A stretch of 64,000 bases of DNA from Papaver somniferum (Eukaryota; Streptophyta; Magnoliopsida; Ranunculales; Papaveraceae). Positions 1-11,974 of this stretch are shown piece after piece (positions within the stretch are counted from its first letter, which is position 1; each line of letters opens with the position of its first letter). The notes beneath the pieces are model-generated. The model was not told the origin of the DNA. It was given only the letters and a program-made list of their open reading frames with translations, and made no database searches. Where the stretch lies: assembly GCF_003573695.1 (NCBI RefSeq), contig NC_039362.1, forward strand, positions 16,264,063-16,328,062, in the 5' to 3' direction. Position numbers and translations under genes: made by a program.

Positions 1-475
1 TTTTTTTTTATATAAAATTACGGTCTGTCCATGAAAAATATATTTGCATACAAAACCGTGACATGCTTTCACGGAAAAGAGATTTTTTTTTGCATGATTT
101 ATCACTCACAAAAGTAAAAATGTGAGTTATTGTTCATATATTTTCAAAACCCAGGTTTGATTTTGAGTAATGTTCAAAGTAAATAATTATTTATGATAAA
201 ATAATGTTTTAGTTTTCATAATTCCATTGTAAGTGTTCATGCAATGGAAATGTTCATGATTTTATGAAAAATTTGAGTTTCGTTCGTCTTTTGTAGGTTA
301 CGAAGAAACGAACGATTTTTGAGGTGTTAGCTCTAGCATTACTATCACTATCGTTAGTGGAAGCGTAAAAGGTAAGAGTTAAGAGTTACCATTAGATGCT
401 TGTACTTCCTTGATTTATATCTGGGCGACATATTGAAGTAGCACGTAGTGTGAACTTTACAGCTACTCCGCAAAG
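1..475. other. Non-coding leader before the antisense PMD gene
   Basis: AT-rich sequence with no convincing reading frame. It lies inside the Tat-type element, between the expected 3' LTR (left of the window) and the first ATG of the PMD gene at 476. It may hold that gene's promoter and 5' untranslated region, but I see no clear TATA box at a useful distance. Confidence 0.4.
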
Positions 476-3400
476 ATGTCCAACTCCCAAGCTAACGACA
501 CTCCAAGGGACGAAATGTGTATTGATGATGATACCTCCAGAGATGAGACATACAGGATGAGACTTCCGTTGGCGAAAAAGAGGATGAATCCTATGGAATT
601 AAGAATGTCTCGAATATAGATGATGCATTTTTTGCGGAGGTTGAGCAGGAAACTGAGAATCATCTCAAATCTCCAGTGTATCGTCTTCTGATAAATCCCA
701 GAAATGTTACTCAGAAGAAATTGGTGACTCCTAAGACAGTGATTCGGTTTTGTCTTGAAAGAGGTATCTTCCTTGCATCCATCATAGAGTTTAATCTTTC
801 TCGACGACCTTTGGAAAAATCTCTGGGTGGGCGAGACATATGCTGGGTTTCCCTCATGTCAGGGCTATGCTCGATCAGGCGCAAGTGACGAGAGCTATTC
901 AAGCTTCTGGAGACTCATTCATTTATCATGATGCAAGAGGTATTGTGGCTCTACTTGCTCGCTGGTGCATTCCCACTCACACCTTCATATGCAGATGGGG
1001 AGAGTTCACCATTACCTTAGAGGACGTGGCTGCTTTGATGCATCTCCCAATCACGGGCAATCTCCCTGGGGATCTTTCAGATGAAGAGACTGCGGTTTCT
1101 AACATTTTGACAGCTGCAATGGAGGAAGTGAATAAGGCATCTGGCAGTAAAGGGTGCTATGCTCATTGGTTGACACGCTGGTGGCCAAAGACGAGATTTC
1201 TGATAAACCCATCGACTGTATGTTACCCATTGCTGCTTTCTTATGTTTATGGATGTCCAGAGACATTTTTGAGGACAGTGGAAACTTGTTGAAACCCTTC
1301 GTGATCCCCTTTGCTATCAAGATGGCTCAAGGTGATCAACTTCCAATAGGTAGCTTATTCCTGGGCTCCTTGTATTACAACTTGGACTCCTTGGTTATAG
1401 ACTCCAGTGTGTCGAATGGCTTTATGAAGATTGAATGCTATGCTAACTCAATGTTTCTTCAAGCTTTGATGTGGGAGCACTTCAAGAATTATGCACCTAT
1501 CCCACGTAATATTTTACAAGCACCGAATGCTGATGCTCGTCATATTTTTTCTGAGAAAGATAATGCTAGGATCATGCGCTGGTCCACAAAGCAACCTCGG
1601 TCTAAAGCACACCTCATTGATGTGTTATATGATGAGTCTGAGTTTGATTTCCGTCCATGGGTGTCAATTTCTCCTTATGTTTTTCATCCGATGACTTTCA
1701 ATACTGGAGAGAGCATGAGTTTGACGTCTGGTGCAGATTTGAGTGATGGCGAGAGATCTTTCATGTTGAGTTGCACCCCTGGTCATTTGCTATCAGCCAC
1801 GTATGGATAGATTTCAGTGGAAGAATATAATATTGATAGAGCGGCTCGACAAATGGGCATGGATCAGTGTGTTCCGACTATTCGGAGGATGAAGCCATCA
1901 GTTGAGCAACCTATGACTCGTTTAGACCATACTCATGTGGAAGAAAGTAATTACTGGTTTCCTTACTCTGAGAGATTCGCATATGTGACCCCAGGTTATG
2001 TAGACTTTTGGGATCAACATCTTGAGCGATTGCATGACTTTGTGATGGTTGGTCAGCCTCCAGTGAAGAATCCCCCTTCTGCTGAGATGATTTTTGGTCG
2101 ACCAAGATTGAAGTATCCCTCCGGTGATAAACGAAAATCGTCTCCAGGATATTCTCAGGTATGTCTCTTCATATAATCTTCATGAAATTATGAGAACTGT
2201 ATTCTAATTATGCTGCTGAATTTTACCACAGGACGGTCGTAATGTAAGACCTCGAATCAGTGTAGATTTCTCAGAAACTGAGGTTGTTGTTCACGGTGGA
2301 GAAGGCAGAAACAAAAGTTATAAGCTGTTACCTAATACCGTAAAGTCCCCAGTTGGTTCTTTGGTGAGTTATTCATGCTTCTCTTGTTGTGAATATTTCT
2401 CGCCCGTGTTATTAGGATCATGAAACCAATGTTGTTATTCTGTTGCAGAATTTTACTCCATCAAGTATCGATGGTCTTCGGTTTTCTGCTACTGAGCAAA
2501 CAATTCCTGATTTGAGCGATGAAGAAGGAGCAGTAAGTATTTTTTCGCATATTTACTTATGATGCTTTATAGATAAAATGTTGATTGTTGAGGATGTGTC
2601 CAGGAGGATGTCGTCATGGAGACGGAGAGTGTTGATACCCGACCATCTTCCGAGAATAGAGACGAAAACACTTCCAAAGATTCGGAGCCGAATAGAAGTA
2701 ATGAGCCTTTTGTCGTTCAGACGGACACTCCCAATTCCTTGAATACTTCGGAGATCCCCCAAGTAAGTACATGTCCTGTATCCTCTTCATAGAAGTATGA
2801 AAGTGCTGATTTGTGAATGAATGAGAATCCATGTGTATATACGAAAAACTTAGTCGAAATTCGTCGTCAGAAAATTCAGAACTCAGTTGTTTAGCAAAAA
2901 CGTCGTAAAACCTTCATCTGGAGTCGGATTTTCATGATCTGCATATGCATATTCAATCCCGGAAAATTTCCAAGCTTCGCAAAGAAGCCTTTTAAGTTTT
3001 GAGCACGTTCAGGGCCTGAAAAAGGCGAAATAGTAAACTTCCAGGAGACTTTCAGAGTTTTTTCAGATGGTGTGTTGCTCAATGTTTTGACCACATCTAC
3101 TTACTTGTTCATCGGATTGTCATGAAATATTGACACGCTATAGAGGACATCCATACAAAGAGAATGGTATATAACCCATCCTCATATTCCTTGTAGATTG
3201 CTCCCAGTTCATCGTTTAGTACATAGCAGAGTTCATTTTCTCAGACGAGGTTACCGTAAAACGTATTTTCATGACTTTCATGCTATTTGCTCGTGTCTTG
3301 GGTGTATAATGATGAACTTTGATGATGTTGAATTTCTTGTATACTGTATTTTATAATCTCACTTGGTTTCACGCTTAAATGACTCTAACCTCATGTAATC

Positions 3401-4157
3401 TTCGTATTAGGTGTCAAATACCGAAGTTGAGGATATTGAAACCAATGAGGATAACTCGAACTGCCCTGGAGTTATTGATGAATAGACAACCATCCCTGCA
3501 CTTAAAGGCCCTTAGAAGGTTGTCGCTGAAGTTGTGGAAACCCAGATTATTGCTGCTTCAGTGATAGAAGAAACTGAAACATCAATAGTGAATACTGAAG
3601 ACATTGTTTCCCCGATTGTAGAAGCTGCTCCAGTAATTGAGAACCGTATAGTGGTGCATGAATATCCAAGTGCAGGAGTTTCTTTTGATCCTCTATTTGA
3701 TGCTTCACTCCCGTATCATGAACTAGTTGGTGGATTCAGCTTTCCCATTAAATATACAGGCTTGTACGAGAAAATATGGAAGAAGTTTGGTCATCTGATT
3801 GTTGACAGGGATCCTGGACGTGCTTATGCTTTAACAATGCAAGTAGGTATTATCTTGCGTGTCGTAAGTGATATATGCACTAGGGACAGAAATAATGTAA
3901 CTCCAGATATACTATTTGATTGGGAGTTTAACTTGGATAATTCAGAGAGACTTGGCTTCAATGTGAAGTGGCTTCGTAAGCAAATGAACGCTATCAAGGA
4001 CTCATGTGAGAAAAACATACCCATTCCCACTGATGTTGTGATGGAGAAAGAAGATAAGATTGCCAGACTGGCTGAAGAGTTAAACAAGGAGAAGGCGGCT
4101 TTGCAGGTCTTGAAGGATGCAGAGGAGCGAAAATCCTCTTTTGCTGATTTTCTTTGA
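476..4157 (+). pseudogene. Plant mobile domain (PMD, MAIN-like) gene, multi-exon, decayed, antisense in the Ty3 element
   Basis: The PMD core lies at about 840-2100, with the family signature WGEFTITLEDVAALMHLPI near 997-1050. It is followed by AAFLCLWMSRDIF (about 1230-1270) and the C-terminal DRAARQMGMDQCVP and VTPGYVDFWDQHLERL. Downstream exons with GT-AG introns can be followed: introns about 2160-2231, 2363-2448, 2533-2603 and 2762-3410. The last exon (to 4157) ends in a charged coiled coil (ARLAEELNKEKAALQVL). Breaks are frameshifts near 545, 830 and 1200-1290, an in-frame TAG at 1808-1810 and TAG codons near 3483 and 3508. PMD proteins occur both as host genes and as passengers of transposons. 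The position antisense to and downstream of pol fits the passenger type. A role in the element's life cycle is unknown. Confidence 0.8.
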
Positions 4158-4445
4158 CTTCCCTTTCATAATCTCTTGAACTTATGAGAGATGTGAGGTT
4201 TTTATTTGGGTTTTGATATTAGCTGGTTTTGGATTGATAGATGGTTAAGGATTTTCTTTTGGATTTGATAGAGATTTTCTTTTGAGAAATATGAACTGAA
4301 TTTTGATAAATTGCTGAATTCAAGTATTGATTGCAAGTATTGCAAACGTTTTGGAGGAATTGAAATACAATGAAAGAAAATCCTAAATGCCAAATCCAGA
4401 CGCCGTGGATGCTCAAACGCCCAGTACCTCAAACGTCCAATAATT

Positions 4446-4810
4446 TCAGACAAACGCCTTAAGCCAATTCTCATGAATTACTGGTAGGTTTCTGCCATCT
4501 GTGTTGGTCAATTTGTAGTATCCTCCGGCCACGGATTCAATGACCATGAATGGTCCTTCCCAATTGGAGTTCCTTGTAGAATGAAGACCACGCTGAGCTG
4601 CTTTGAGAACCATGTCCCCTTCATGAAATTTGTTAGGTTTGGTCGACCGCGCTTTGAATATCTTCTGTTGATTCAGAATTCCTCGTGTGACGAAATTCCG
4701 TGGCTGTGGCACATATGGACATTCGTGCAGAAAGGAGTATCCTTCATAATATCTGTCATGCTTAGCCACATCCTCCGCAATGAATCTCTTGATTGGATGA
4801 TCAACCTGAA
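4446..4810 (-). pseudogene. Ty3 integrase C-terminal domain fragment
   Basis: The frame contains AEDVAKHDRYYEGYSF, then KFHEGDMVLKAAQ, NWEGPFMVIE and GGYYKLTNTDG. This is the usual end of a Ty3/gypsy integrase (GDLVL...NWEGPY...GAYxL). The zinc-binding and DDE catalytic parts are missing because the preceding sequence is the protease frame. It marks the end of pol; the PMD gene converges on it from the other strand, leaving about 290 bp between. Confidence 0.8.
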
Positions 4811-4817
4811 GAAGTTC

Positions 4818-5576
4818 TTAATCCAACCATTGGGTGTAATATTGCTGAGGCAAAATTATCCACTCATAGCATTTTGCAATTGCTAAATTTTTTGCGGAGT
4901 GAAGCCCTTGAACCAAATAAGCATATTTGAAAACTGACGATATGGGCACATGAGAAGGAATAAGACTTGCATGAGTGCGAAATCTTTTGACGAAAGCGTT
5001 TGGATGTTCCTCAGGCTTTTGTGTAAGTTCTGTCAAGGCTTTGACCTCCTCCAGATACTCGAATGGTGAGATATCTTCTTTTTCTTCCTCTGAGTCAGAG
5101 GTTTCTTCAGCGGAGAGATGTGTAATTGAAGGTGTCAGTATCACCTTCCTATCATGAATCCATGTGCATCCAAGAATCATGTCATATCCTGGATCTTCTC
5201 GGATTATGTAAAACTTGGTCTCAGTGCAGACCAAATTTTCTTTGACTTTGAGTATGACGTAGCCGTACGCGTCTCTGGAAACTCCTTCGTGATTTCTGAT
5301 TGTCATGGGGGTATGAGTGGCTTCCTGTCGAGTAATTCCAGCGGCTCTGAGAGTTTTCAGAGGGATGATGTTCACGGCAGTGCCGACATCAACAAATGCT
5401 CTCTTGAACTCGTTTCCTTTGATGTGCACTATGGTAAGCAGTCCCCAGTCATACATTTCTTTGTCCGTCGTTGGAGGCTCAGTGAATGTCTCTTGAATCA
5501 GTAGACGCTTTCCTGACACGATGTGGTTTAATGCAGCAAACATGTCTTTCCTTTGAGGTTTTGATAAGTATAGCAA
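4818..5576 (-). pseudogene. Ty3 Tat-type aspartic protease plus a gag-like tail
   Basis: The retropepsin fold is recognisable from AFVDVGTAVNIIPLKTL, where the usual catalytic D-T/S/G-G reads D-V-G, and from GYDMILGCTWIHDRKVI. After an acidic linker (SDSEEEKED) the same frame continues with EEHPNAFVKRFRTHASLIPS and FKYAYLVQGL. This resembles a gag-type helical segment rather than reverse transcriptase, which is odd for this place in pol. The frame is cut from gag by a frameshift near 5590. The tail may be a rearranged gag piece or a lineage-specific spacer. Confidence 0.7.
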
Positions 5577-5593
5577 TTCGCAGATGTGCTCAA

Positions 5594-7184
5594 TTAAGGA
5601 TTGAACATCCTCTTTGACAGGAGTTCAGAAAGAGTGAAGGATCTGACGGGAAGGGGATCTCTGTGTACTCCTTCAGTCCGCAAGTTGAGTTCTCCCGATT
5701 CGACCTTTTCCTTAAATATACGCTTCAAAGTTTTGCAATCACTTGTGGGATGGCTGAAAAATCTATGAAAGCGACAATAGCGAGGATTTTCCATGGCCTC
5801 TTCAGTTGGTTCCTTCTTGATATATGGAAACTTGATTACACCGTCTTGAATCCAGGCGTCCAGTAATTCGATAGCTTCTTCAATGGAGCAGGGGAAATCA
5901 GGTGCTTCTGGATCTTCTATGTGTTGAGGAGGAGCTTGCACATTATCCTTCTTTTGCTCCTTTGAAGGGGTTGAGGAAGTATGCTTATGTTGTGGTTCAG
6001 CTTTCCGTTTGATCCCTTCCGCAACAACATTTGCGGAAGTTTGAAGGTTGTATTGTTTGTTGATCAAACGTCTGCTGTTGCCTCTGGCCTCTCGTGGTTC
6101 TTCAGCTTTTGCAGTCTTAGTCCTTTCTAGTAGAGCAAGTGCAGTAGTTGCCGACCTCTTGGATGCTTCATGGAGTTCTGAGAAAGTATGGAACCTGAGA
6201 TTCTCCAATAAGGCTCTATAGACTGGAATCATTCCATTGATGCATATGTCCACAAGTTGTTGTTATGTGATATTCAGATCATGGAAATCCAACGCTTGAA
6301 CTCTGAACTTCTTCACATAGTCGTTAGGATGTTAAGTATTCTTTTGAAATATCCTTCCGAGATCAGAGAGGGTGACTTTCTCTGAAATAAAGAAATACTT
6401 TCTATAGAAAGCATCAACCATTTCTCCCCAACTGTTGATAGTTCCTGGTGCGATGTTGTTATACCAGGTGTATGCCCTGCCTTTCAAGGATTTTGAAAAT
6501 TCTTTGAGACGAATAACATGGTTATGCTCATGTTCACCCAAATCTTCCAGGAACCGACAAACATGTTCTCGAGCATTGCCGGTTCCATCGTACAAAGTAA
6601 ATGTTGGAGAGATGTAACCTTTGGGAAGAGGAATCATTTGAGTAGCAGCAGGGTATGAAGGTTGGTGACGATGAACATGTGGGGTCTTTCCCTTCCCACG
6701 GTTCTCCAGAAGGCATTCCAAATCCTCCCGAGTGATGAAGTTTGACGACTGCTTCGCTGATGGATTGTCTGCAGCTTTGCGGACTTCATCATCATCCACT
6801 GTATGAGTCGGAATTACCTCAGGATCAGCGTCTGAGGATTTTTTTCTTATCTTTTCCTTTTTCTTGAGTTTTCTCTGACATCTTGTCAGTGAGAGTCTTC
6901 AGATAACTAAATAGCTCTTTATGTGTAGTAGCCATATCGGTTTGATTCTGTGTAAGGGTCTCTTGCACTTTGATGAGATCAGCAATAGTAGCTGGTGGGT
7001 TTCCTCTGACTTCCTCAGGGTGTCGGCCGAACAGAGGATGACCTTCCGTGTTAGCATGAGGAGGAGTAATATCATCACCGCCAGTGTTAGAGGCCGGAAT
7101 TGTTTTCGGGATATCCTCATTGTTGTTGTTGCTACAATCGTTTGTGTTAGGATCTGCGATTGTACGTGACCTAAGATCAACCAT
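5594..7184 (-). pseudogene. Ty3 Tat-type gag, three frames
   Basis: The likely start is the ATG at 7184 (MVDLRSRT), just after the primer-binding site. The N-terminal part (7184-6825) is polar and Asn/Thr-rich and ends at a T-run that probably slipped. The core (6799-6332) carries ISPTFTLYDGTGNAREHV and FSKSLKGRAYTWYNNI with SWGEMVDAFYRKYF, the retrotransposon gag domain. The C-terminal part (6253-5594) has RFHTFSELHEAS and a zinc-knuckle-like CRFHRFFSHPTSDCKTL followed by SGELNL, typical of Tat/Ogre gag. Two frameshifts (near 6820 and 6335) separate the pieces, so no functional capsid protein can be made. Confidence 0.85.
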
Positions 7185-7221
7185 CTTGTGAAGGCTTGAG
7201 ATTGCAACCAAGAGATTAATC

Positions 7222-7240
7222 TCCCACTGTGGTCACCAAT
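7222..7240 (-). other. Primer-binding site of the Tat-type element
   Basis: On the minus strand ATTGGTGACCACAGTGGGAG starts one base past the LTR end. It resembles the TGGCGACTCCACTGGGGA type of site used by Ogre-like elements (tRNA-Arg as I recall), with several changes. The position supports the site; the tRNA assignment is tentative. Confidence 0.55.
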
Positions 7241-8939
7241 CTGTGGATGGGGCAAAAAGATTTGCTGGTTTTCACGGGATTGGGGAGACGACCGTACGGA
7301 GGAGACTTCTTGAACCGAGCGAAATGTTCAACCTCACACAGATGCACTGCAAGAAGGGAGTGCTTTGAATTCGAGAGATCAATCTGTAGTACTCCGGCCT
7401 AAACCAAGACAATGGTCGTTCCAGCGTAAATTCGGTCACAAGAGAGGATGGGTCGATCTTTAGGAGGAAAGCTGAGAAATGTATGGAATCAATGGTAATC
7501 AAAGATTGTAGGTGTATTGTGAGTTCTGAATAAGATAAGTTTTGAATGATTGAAGTTGCTCAGTTGAGAGTAATTGCCCAATTGATGAGGTGTTGATCTC
7601 GTGTTGTCTATGAGACGTGAGATTCTTCGTTGTTTCAATCATGATTTCAGATACTTATTTATATTGCTGGAATTGTAGACACCATGATCCTATGAAGTGT
7701 GACAGTTTGATGGAATCAAAGAGTGGGGAAATGGAAATAGTGTTTGAAACCAGTTGTTCATCGTGCGGAGACTTGGTCGATTTTCCATCCACTACTTTGT
7801 TAACTCCTTCTAACTGATTGCACGACTTGCTCACATTCCATCGTGTCTATGAACACAAGTGTCGTAGACCGCCAGACCAAAACCCTAGTTAATATCCCCC
7901 AAAATGACACGATTGATGTCTCGTGAACGTGGAGTCTGCAGGGCAGACGTGTATTTAATTAGTCAGTTGCTGACTTCATGGGACGATGAGTCCATGTATT
8001 TGCTGAGTTGAACATGATTCTGTAAAGTGTTCTGAGACTTATGAATTGAACGTGTCTATTGAGACAGAGGTATAATTCTCACGTTGAGGTGAGCAAGTAT
8101 TTTTCATTTGATGAATTGTTGAATATTGATAGTTGAACCAATATTCCTTGGTTTGAGCAAATATTGCTCGTCTAAGAAAGCGTTGCTCGTCTGATGAATT
8201 ATTGGTAGCGTGACCAAAATAAAACATTAATTAATATACTGGTAGTTGAACCGAGCATAATAAATAAGAATACTGATCATGAGATTGTCGTAAAGTTATT
8301 AGTATTCGAGTCGGGAATTATGATCCTTGGACTCAGAAACCCTAATTTGATCAATTGATGACCAATTGATGGTTTATTTGAGAATTAACCATGGAATGAA
8401 GGAGGAACGGCTACATGAGACCGTGGGTCGATTATGTAGCGTCCATATGCTCGCGTGAGCAAAATACCAAGATCTCTTGAAGAGTCGGTGATTTGTTGAT
8501 GAAAGAATGATTAAATGCTGGTTTAATCATTTATTCGAAAAATGCTCGTCCGAGCCTTAGGTGATAAAACCTAATTAATTATGGAGAGGTGAGAGACCGA
8601 CCAAGGGGTCATGAAACCATCCCTGGATGGTCGCGAGATCGAATGACGATCACTCCATGAAATTCCAAAATTATTTGGAAGAGTTTTGGACCTAATATGT
8701 GTAATTGCGGAAATTAGGTCAAATCATGAAAATATGCGGGACTGGCTCATTGCGAGCCAAAGAGCCAACCTTGGTCGGTCAAGGTAAAAAGCTCGCGTCA
8801 TCAGCACGTCCGTGTCTCAGTCCTGAGAATTTTGATATTTTCTGGCGTGCGTTTGAGCAACCATTTGAGAAAATATGACAAAATCAGGGTTTTGCTGAAA
8901 CTGAAGAAACTTCATGAGATGAAGGAAAATAATTATAAA

Positions 8940-9780
8940 ATGAAGGAATGATGAAGCGTGGGACCGCTAAGGCCAAGGCATGGTCGGCCGGCCAGTGACC
9001 ACGATCCCGTGGTGCTTTTCCTAATTTTATATTATTTTTCATGAATTTATGAAAATATCATGAAATAAAGGAATTTGTTGAAATTAAGGAGTTTCCTTGA
9101 AGTGAAGGAGTTTCCATGGGATCAAGGAAGCAACTAATATTAAAATAATAAAAATAAGGGCGTCTGGGACCGTCTAGGGCATGGCTGGCCGACTTGGGCT
9201 CGGTCCCACGAGTTTCCCTAATTTTTATGTATTTTCCGTGTATTTTTCCATGATTTGAAGGAATTTTCCCAATTTGAGAGAAATACCATGAAATCAAGGA
9301 GTTTCATGGGATGAAGGAAACTTTAAAATAATAATAATAAAATAAAGGGGCATGTGGGACCGTGCATGGACGGCCGGCTGGGGCCCGGTCCCACGTGTTT
9401 CCCTAATTTTATATTATTTTTCATGGATTTGTGAAAATACCATGAGATGAAGGAGTTTTCATGAGATTAGGGAAATAATAATAAAATAATGAGGAACTAT
9501 GAGGTGTGGGGCCGGACGGGATCAAGGCATGGCCGGTTGGCCAACAATCACGACCCCACAATATTTTTCCCTATTTTATATTATTTCCTTCGTGCGAAGG
9601 AAGCACCATGAAACTGAGGAGTTTCCTCAAAACGAAGGATATTTATTCAAATGAAAGTATTTTCATAAGATCAAGGAAAATAACAAAAAAATATGATAAA
9701 ATATAAAACTGGCGTGGGATTGGCAACGACACGGCCGGCTGGTCGATGAGCCCAATCCCCTGGCGCCTTGGTCAATATTT
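8940..9780. repeat. Five degenerate repeats of about 150-210 bp with GC-rich hairpins inside the LTR
   Basis: Each unit has an AT-rich part (ATGAAATCAAGGAGTTTC, TTTCCCTAATTTTATATTA) around a GC-rich block of about 45-60 bp whose ends pair. The clearest is GTGGGACCG...CGGTCCCAC at 9357-9400. Other blocks start near 8960, 9166, 9505 and 9713. GGCCGGC-type cores (GGTCGGCCGG, CGGCCGGCTGG) recur in most. The pairing arms are kept while the bases change, for example GTGGGGCCG pairing with CGACCCCAC. Confidence 0.75.
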
Positions 9781-10073
9781 TAATTATTTATTATTTTCTT
9801 TCCTATTTTGCATAGGTTCATCGTTTCGTCGTATTTTGAAATACTCGTTCGTGCGGTGATTGTTAGTGTATCATCGTTGAGTACACTTGCACCTTTTGAG
9901 CCGGGGCTTACTCAAAGGTAGCTCAGATGCCCGTGCGTTGAATATTTATTACTAACCCATGGAATTCTGCTGGGAAGAACCATAGATTGAAGTAACGAAA
10001 TACTGCGAAAATATTTGAATATTTTCGGAAATTCAGTGGATGAATCTAAGAATTTAGGAATAATTAACTTATG

Positions 10074-10223
10074 GCTCTATACTAACAAAGCAAGCTGTCT
10101 AGGAGCATTAATTATTCTGACATGAGCTTGCTGGAGCTTCATATCCTTTACATAGTCCGGGAAACTCGTTGTTTGTATCCTGAATACGTTATCGCTCTAT
10201 ACTGGCAGAGCAAGCTGTCTAGG
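10074..10223. repeat. Duplicated 30-bp motif in the Tat LTR
   Basis: GCTCTATACTAACAAAGCAA and the following GCTGTCTAGG recur with four changes 120 bp downstream (10194-10223). The two copies lie about 240-390 bp from the LTR start in element orientation, i.e. in U3. Confidence 0.6.
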
Positions 10224-10460
10224 ATCCGTCAATCTCGTGATTCTATATAGAAATAATTACTGAAGTGTTCAGTATTCATGAGATATGTCGTTGTACAGCC
10301 GAGAGACTACATATATGCATGTACTTTGAGAGAAAGTATTCTCAGTCAGAGGATTCGATGAGAGACCCGTGTCTCAATACTCACATCTGATTGCTGGATC
10401 AGGAGTTCGTATAATTATGGGTTTACGATTTTAGCCTTTGCCGAAAATCCACCATCTACA

Positions 10461-11055
10461 CCATTCTTCCGGTTCTCTTGATCAATAAAGTTCGAAAACT
10501 TCGGTTCAAGGAATCCATTGGTTATGTAATCTAAATTCTCATTCCAATCATTGAAACATTCTTAGAGGATGTTATATAGTTGTTACACTATTTCTCGTCA
10601 AAGAAATTTTCAAAGTGATTGAAACATTCATGACTTTCGTCACTAGGTAAAGGTAAACTTGGTCGAAGTGAAAAGCTTACCAACACATATTTCGAGATAT
10701 ATATAGGCGAGGTATACTCGGCTCGAAATACCAAATGTGTATGATATAGTCTATATATATAGCATATGACTTTTGTCTCAAAGAGTAGGAGATAGAATAG
10801 ATAGACTTTTGAGTGACAGATAAGTTCAAGTCTCCACATACCTTTTTGTCGAGAAGTTCCACCGGTTCCTTGAGTAGATCTTCTACTTGTATGATGAATC
10901 TCCATGAAGTCCTTGAGCTCAACTACACTTACTATCCTAGTCCGAGACTTATCTATAAGAGACTAGAAATCAAGACTTATAGTTTTGATCACTAACATTG
11001 ACAAACATGCTTGAGATAGCAACGCATGCGAGTTTGACTGAGCATTGCTCTAACA
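10461..11055 (-). repeat. Copia (SIRE-like) LTR, 5' part only
   Basis: It matches the LTRs at 12710-15127 and 19066-21455 from their TGTTAGAGC end (11055 here) inward for about 600 bp, then stops exactly at the Tat LTR edge. The rest of this LTR is expected beyond the other end of the Tat element, left of the window. Confidence 0.8.
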
Positions 11056-11974
11056 ACTAGGCCATTACCATTATTGCTTGGCCACGGCCTCGCAAACGAG
11101 TTGGTTTAAGTTTTTGTCCCTTCGTGGATAAACTACGGTCTATGCTTGATCCCTTTAGAGTAAGGAATGGTACGTAGGAAACCACAATGAGTTTCAGCAT
11201 TGCCGGTCCAGCACGTCGGCCCATCATATCATCTAAGCTCGGTATCTCAATGCAAGAGATGATTGCGTCCAAGCTTGATGAAGCTTAGTTGCATGCCAGC
11301 AAGTGGATGCTCGGACGTCATATCAAGTTATAAAGAGTTGGTAAGCGAGGCAAGGTAGGGAATGGAAAAAGGCTTAAGGCAGACTATGCCTAAGTCCAAA
11401 GCTTATGTCGTAAGATTTAGTGGTATGACGATGTCTCAACTAGATAGGAAATTCAGTGACGAATTCCCTACGTTCAGGCAAAGCCAGTGATGCATGCAAG
11501 ATGCATTGACCTTGGCCTTACACCCTTTTGCAGACAAGGGTAAGTTTGGAACGGTGTGGAAGCTAAGTTAGTTGTGTCATTCTTATGATGCATGCTTGCA
11601 AGGGAAAATGGACGTGCATTTTCCTAGCTCTAAGTCCCGGACTGTAGCTTCATCATGGCGCATCAAGGGAGTTATATCAGGCAACAACTATTGGATTTTC
11701 CAGAAAAAATTTTAAGTTGAACAACTAAGTTCGTTATGCACGGGATAGTTTCGTAACTTATTTATGTCCTTTAAAGGATCTCGTGTAGTGACCTATTTTA
11801 TTCTTGCAAGAAGTTTTCTTTTTATGCATTATCTTATTCTCACTTGCTCATACTTGTGTCTAATGTGCAAAATGTATCTTAAGCTATTCCGTCAGAATTC
11901 TATAATATCATCGAGATGATTATATTGGGTTTGCAATTAACTCTCCGTGAAGATTAACCCACCAAACATAATTC
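11056..11974. other. Unassigned intergenic or repeat sequence
   Basis: Moderately GC-rich sequence without a convincing reading frame, repeat match within the window or RNA gene. It could be part of another LTR. Confidence 0.3.

Larger units (their letters stand above)
1..10460 (-). mobile_element. Ty3/gypsy Tat-type retrotransposon, internally deleted, 3' LTR outside window
   Basis: Reading the minus strand, a long LTR (10460 to 7242) is followed by a primer-binding site, gag pieces, an aspartic protease and an integrase C-terminus. An antisense multi-exon PMD gene then occupies the space before the missing 3' LTR. Reverse transcriptase, RNase H and the integrase core are absent: protease-frame sequence ends near 4818 and the integrase tail starts near 4810, so a deletion joins them. 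Antisense extra genes downstream of pol are known in Tat/Ogre elements. The right edge abuts the middle of a copia LTR, so this element inserted into it. All frames are broken and the copy cannot be autonomous. Confidence 0.8.
7242..10460 (-). repeat. 5' LTR of the Tat-type element (about 3.2 kb)
   Basis: On the minus strand it begins TGTAGATGGTGGATTTTCGG (10460) and ends CCCCATCCACA (7242), so the TG...CA ends form a short inverted repeat. The primer-binding site follows directly. LTRs over 3 kb are usual in the Ogre/Tat group. It holds GC-rich hairpin repeats at 8940-9780 and a 30-bp duplicated motif near 10.1 kb. No protein is encoded. Confidence 0.8.
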
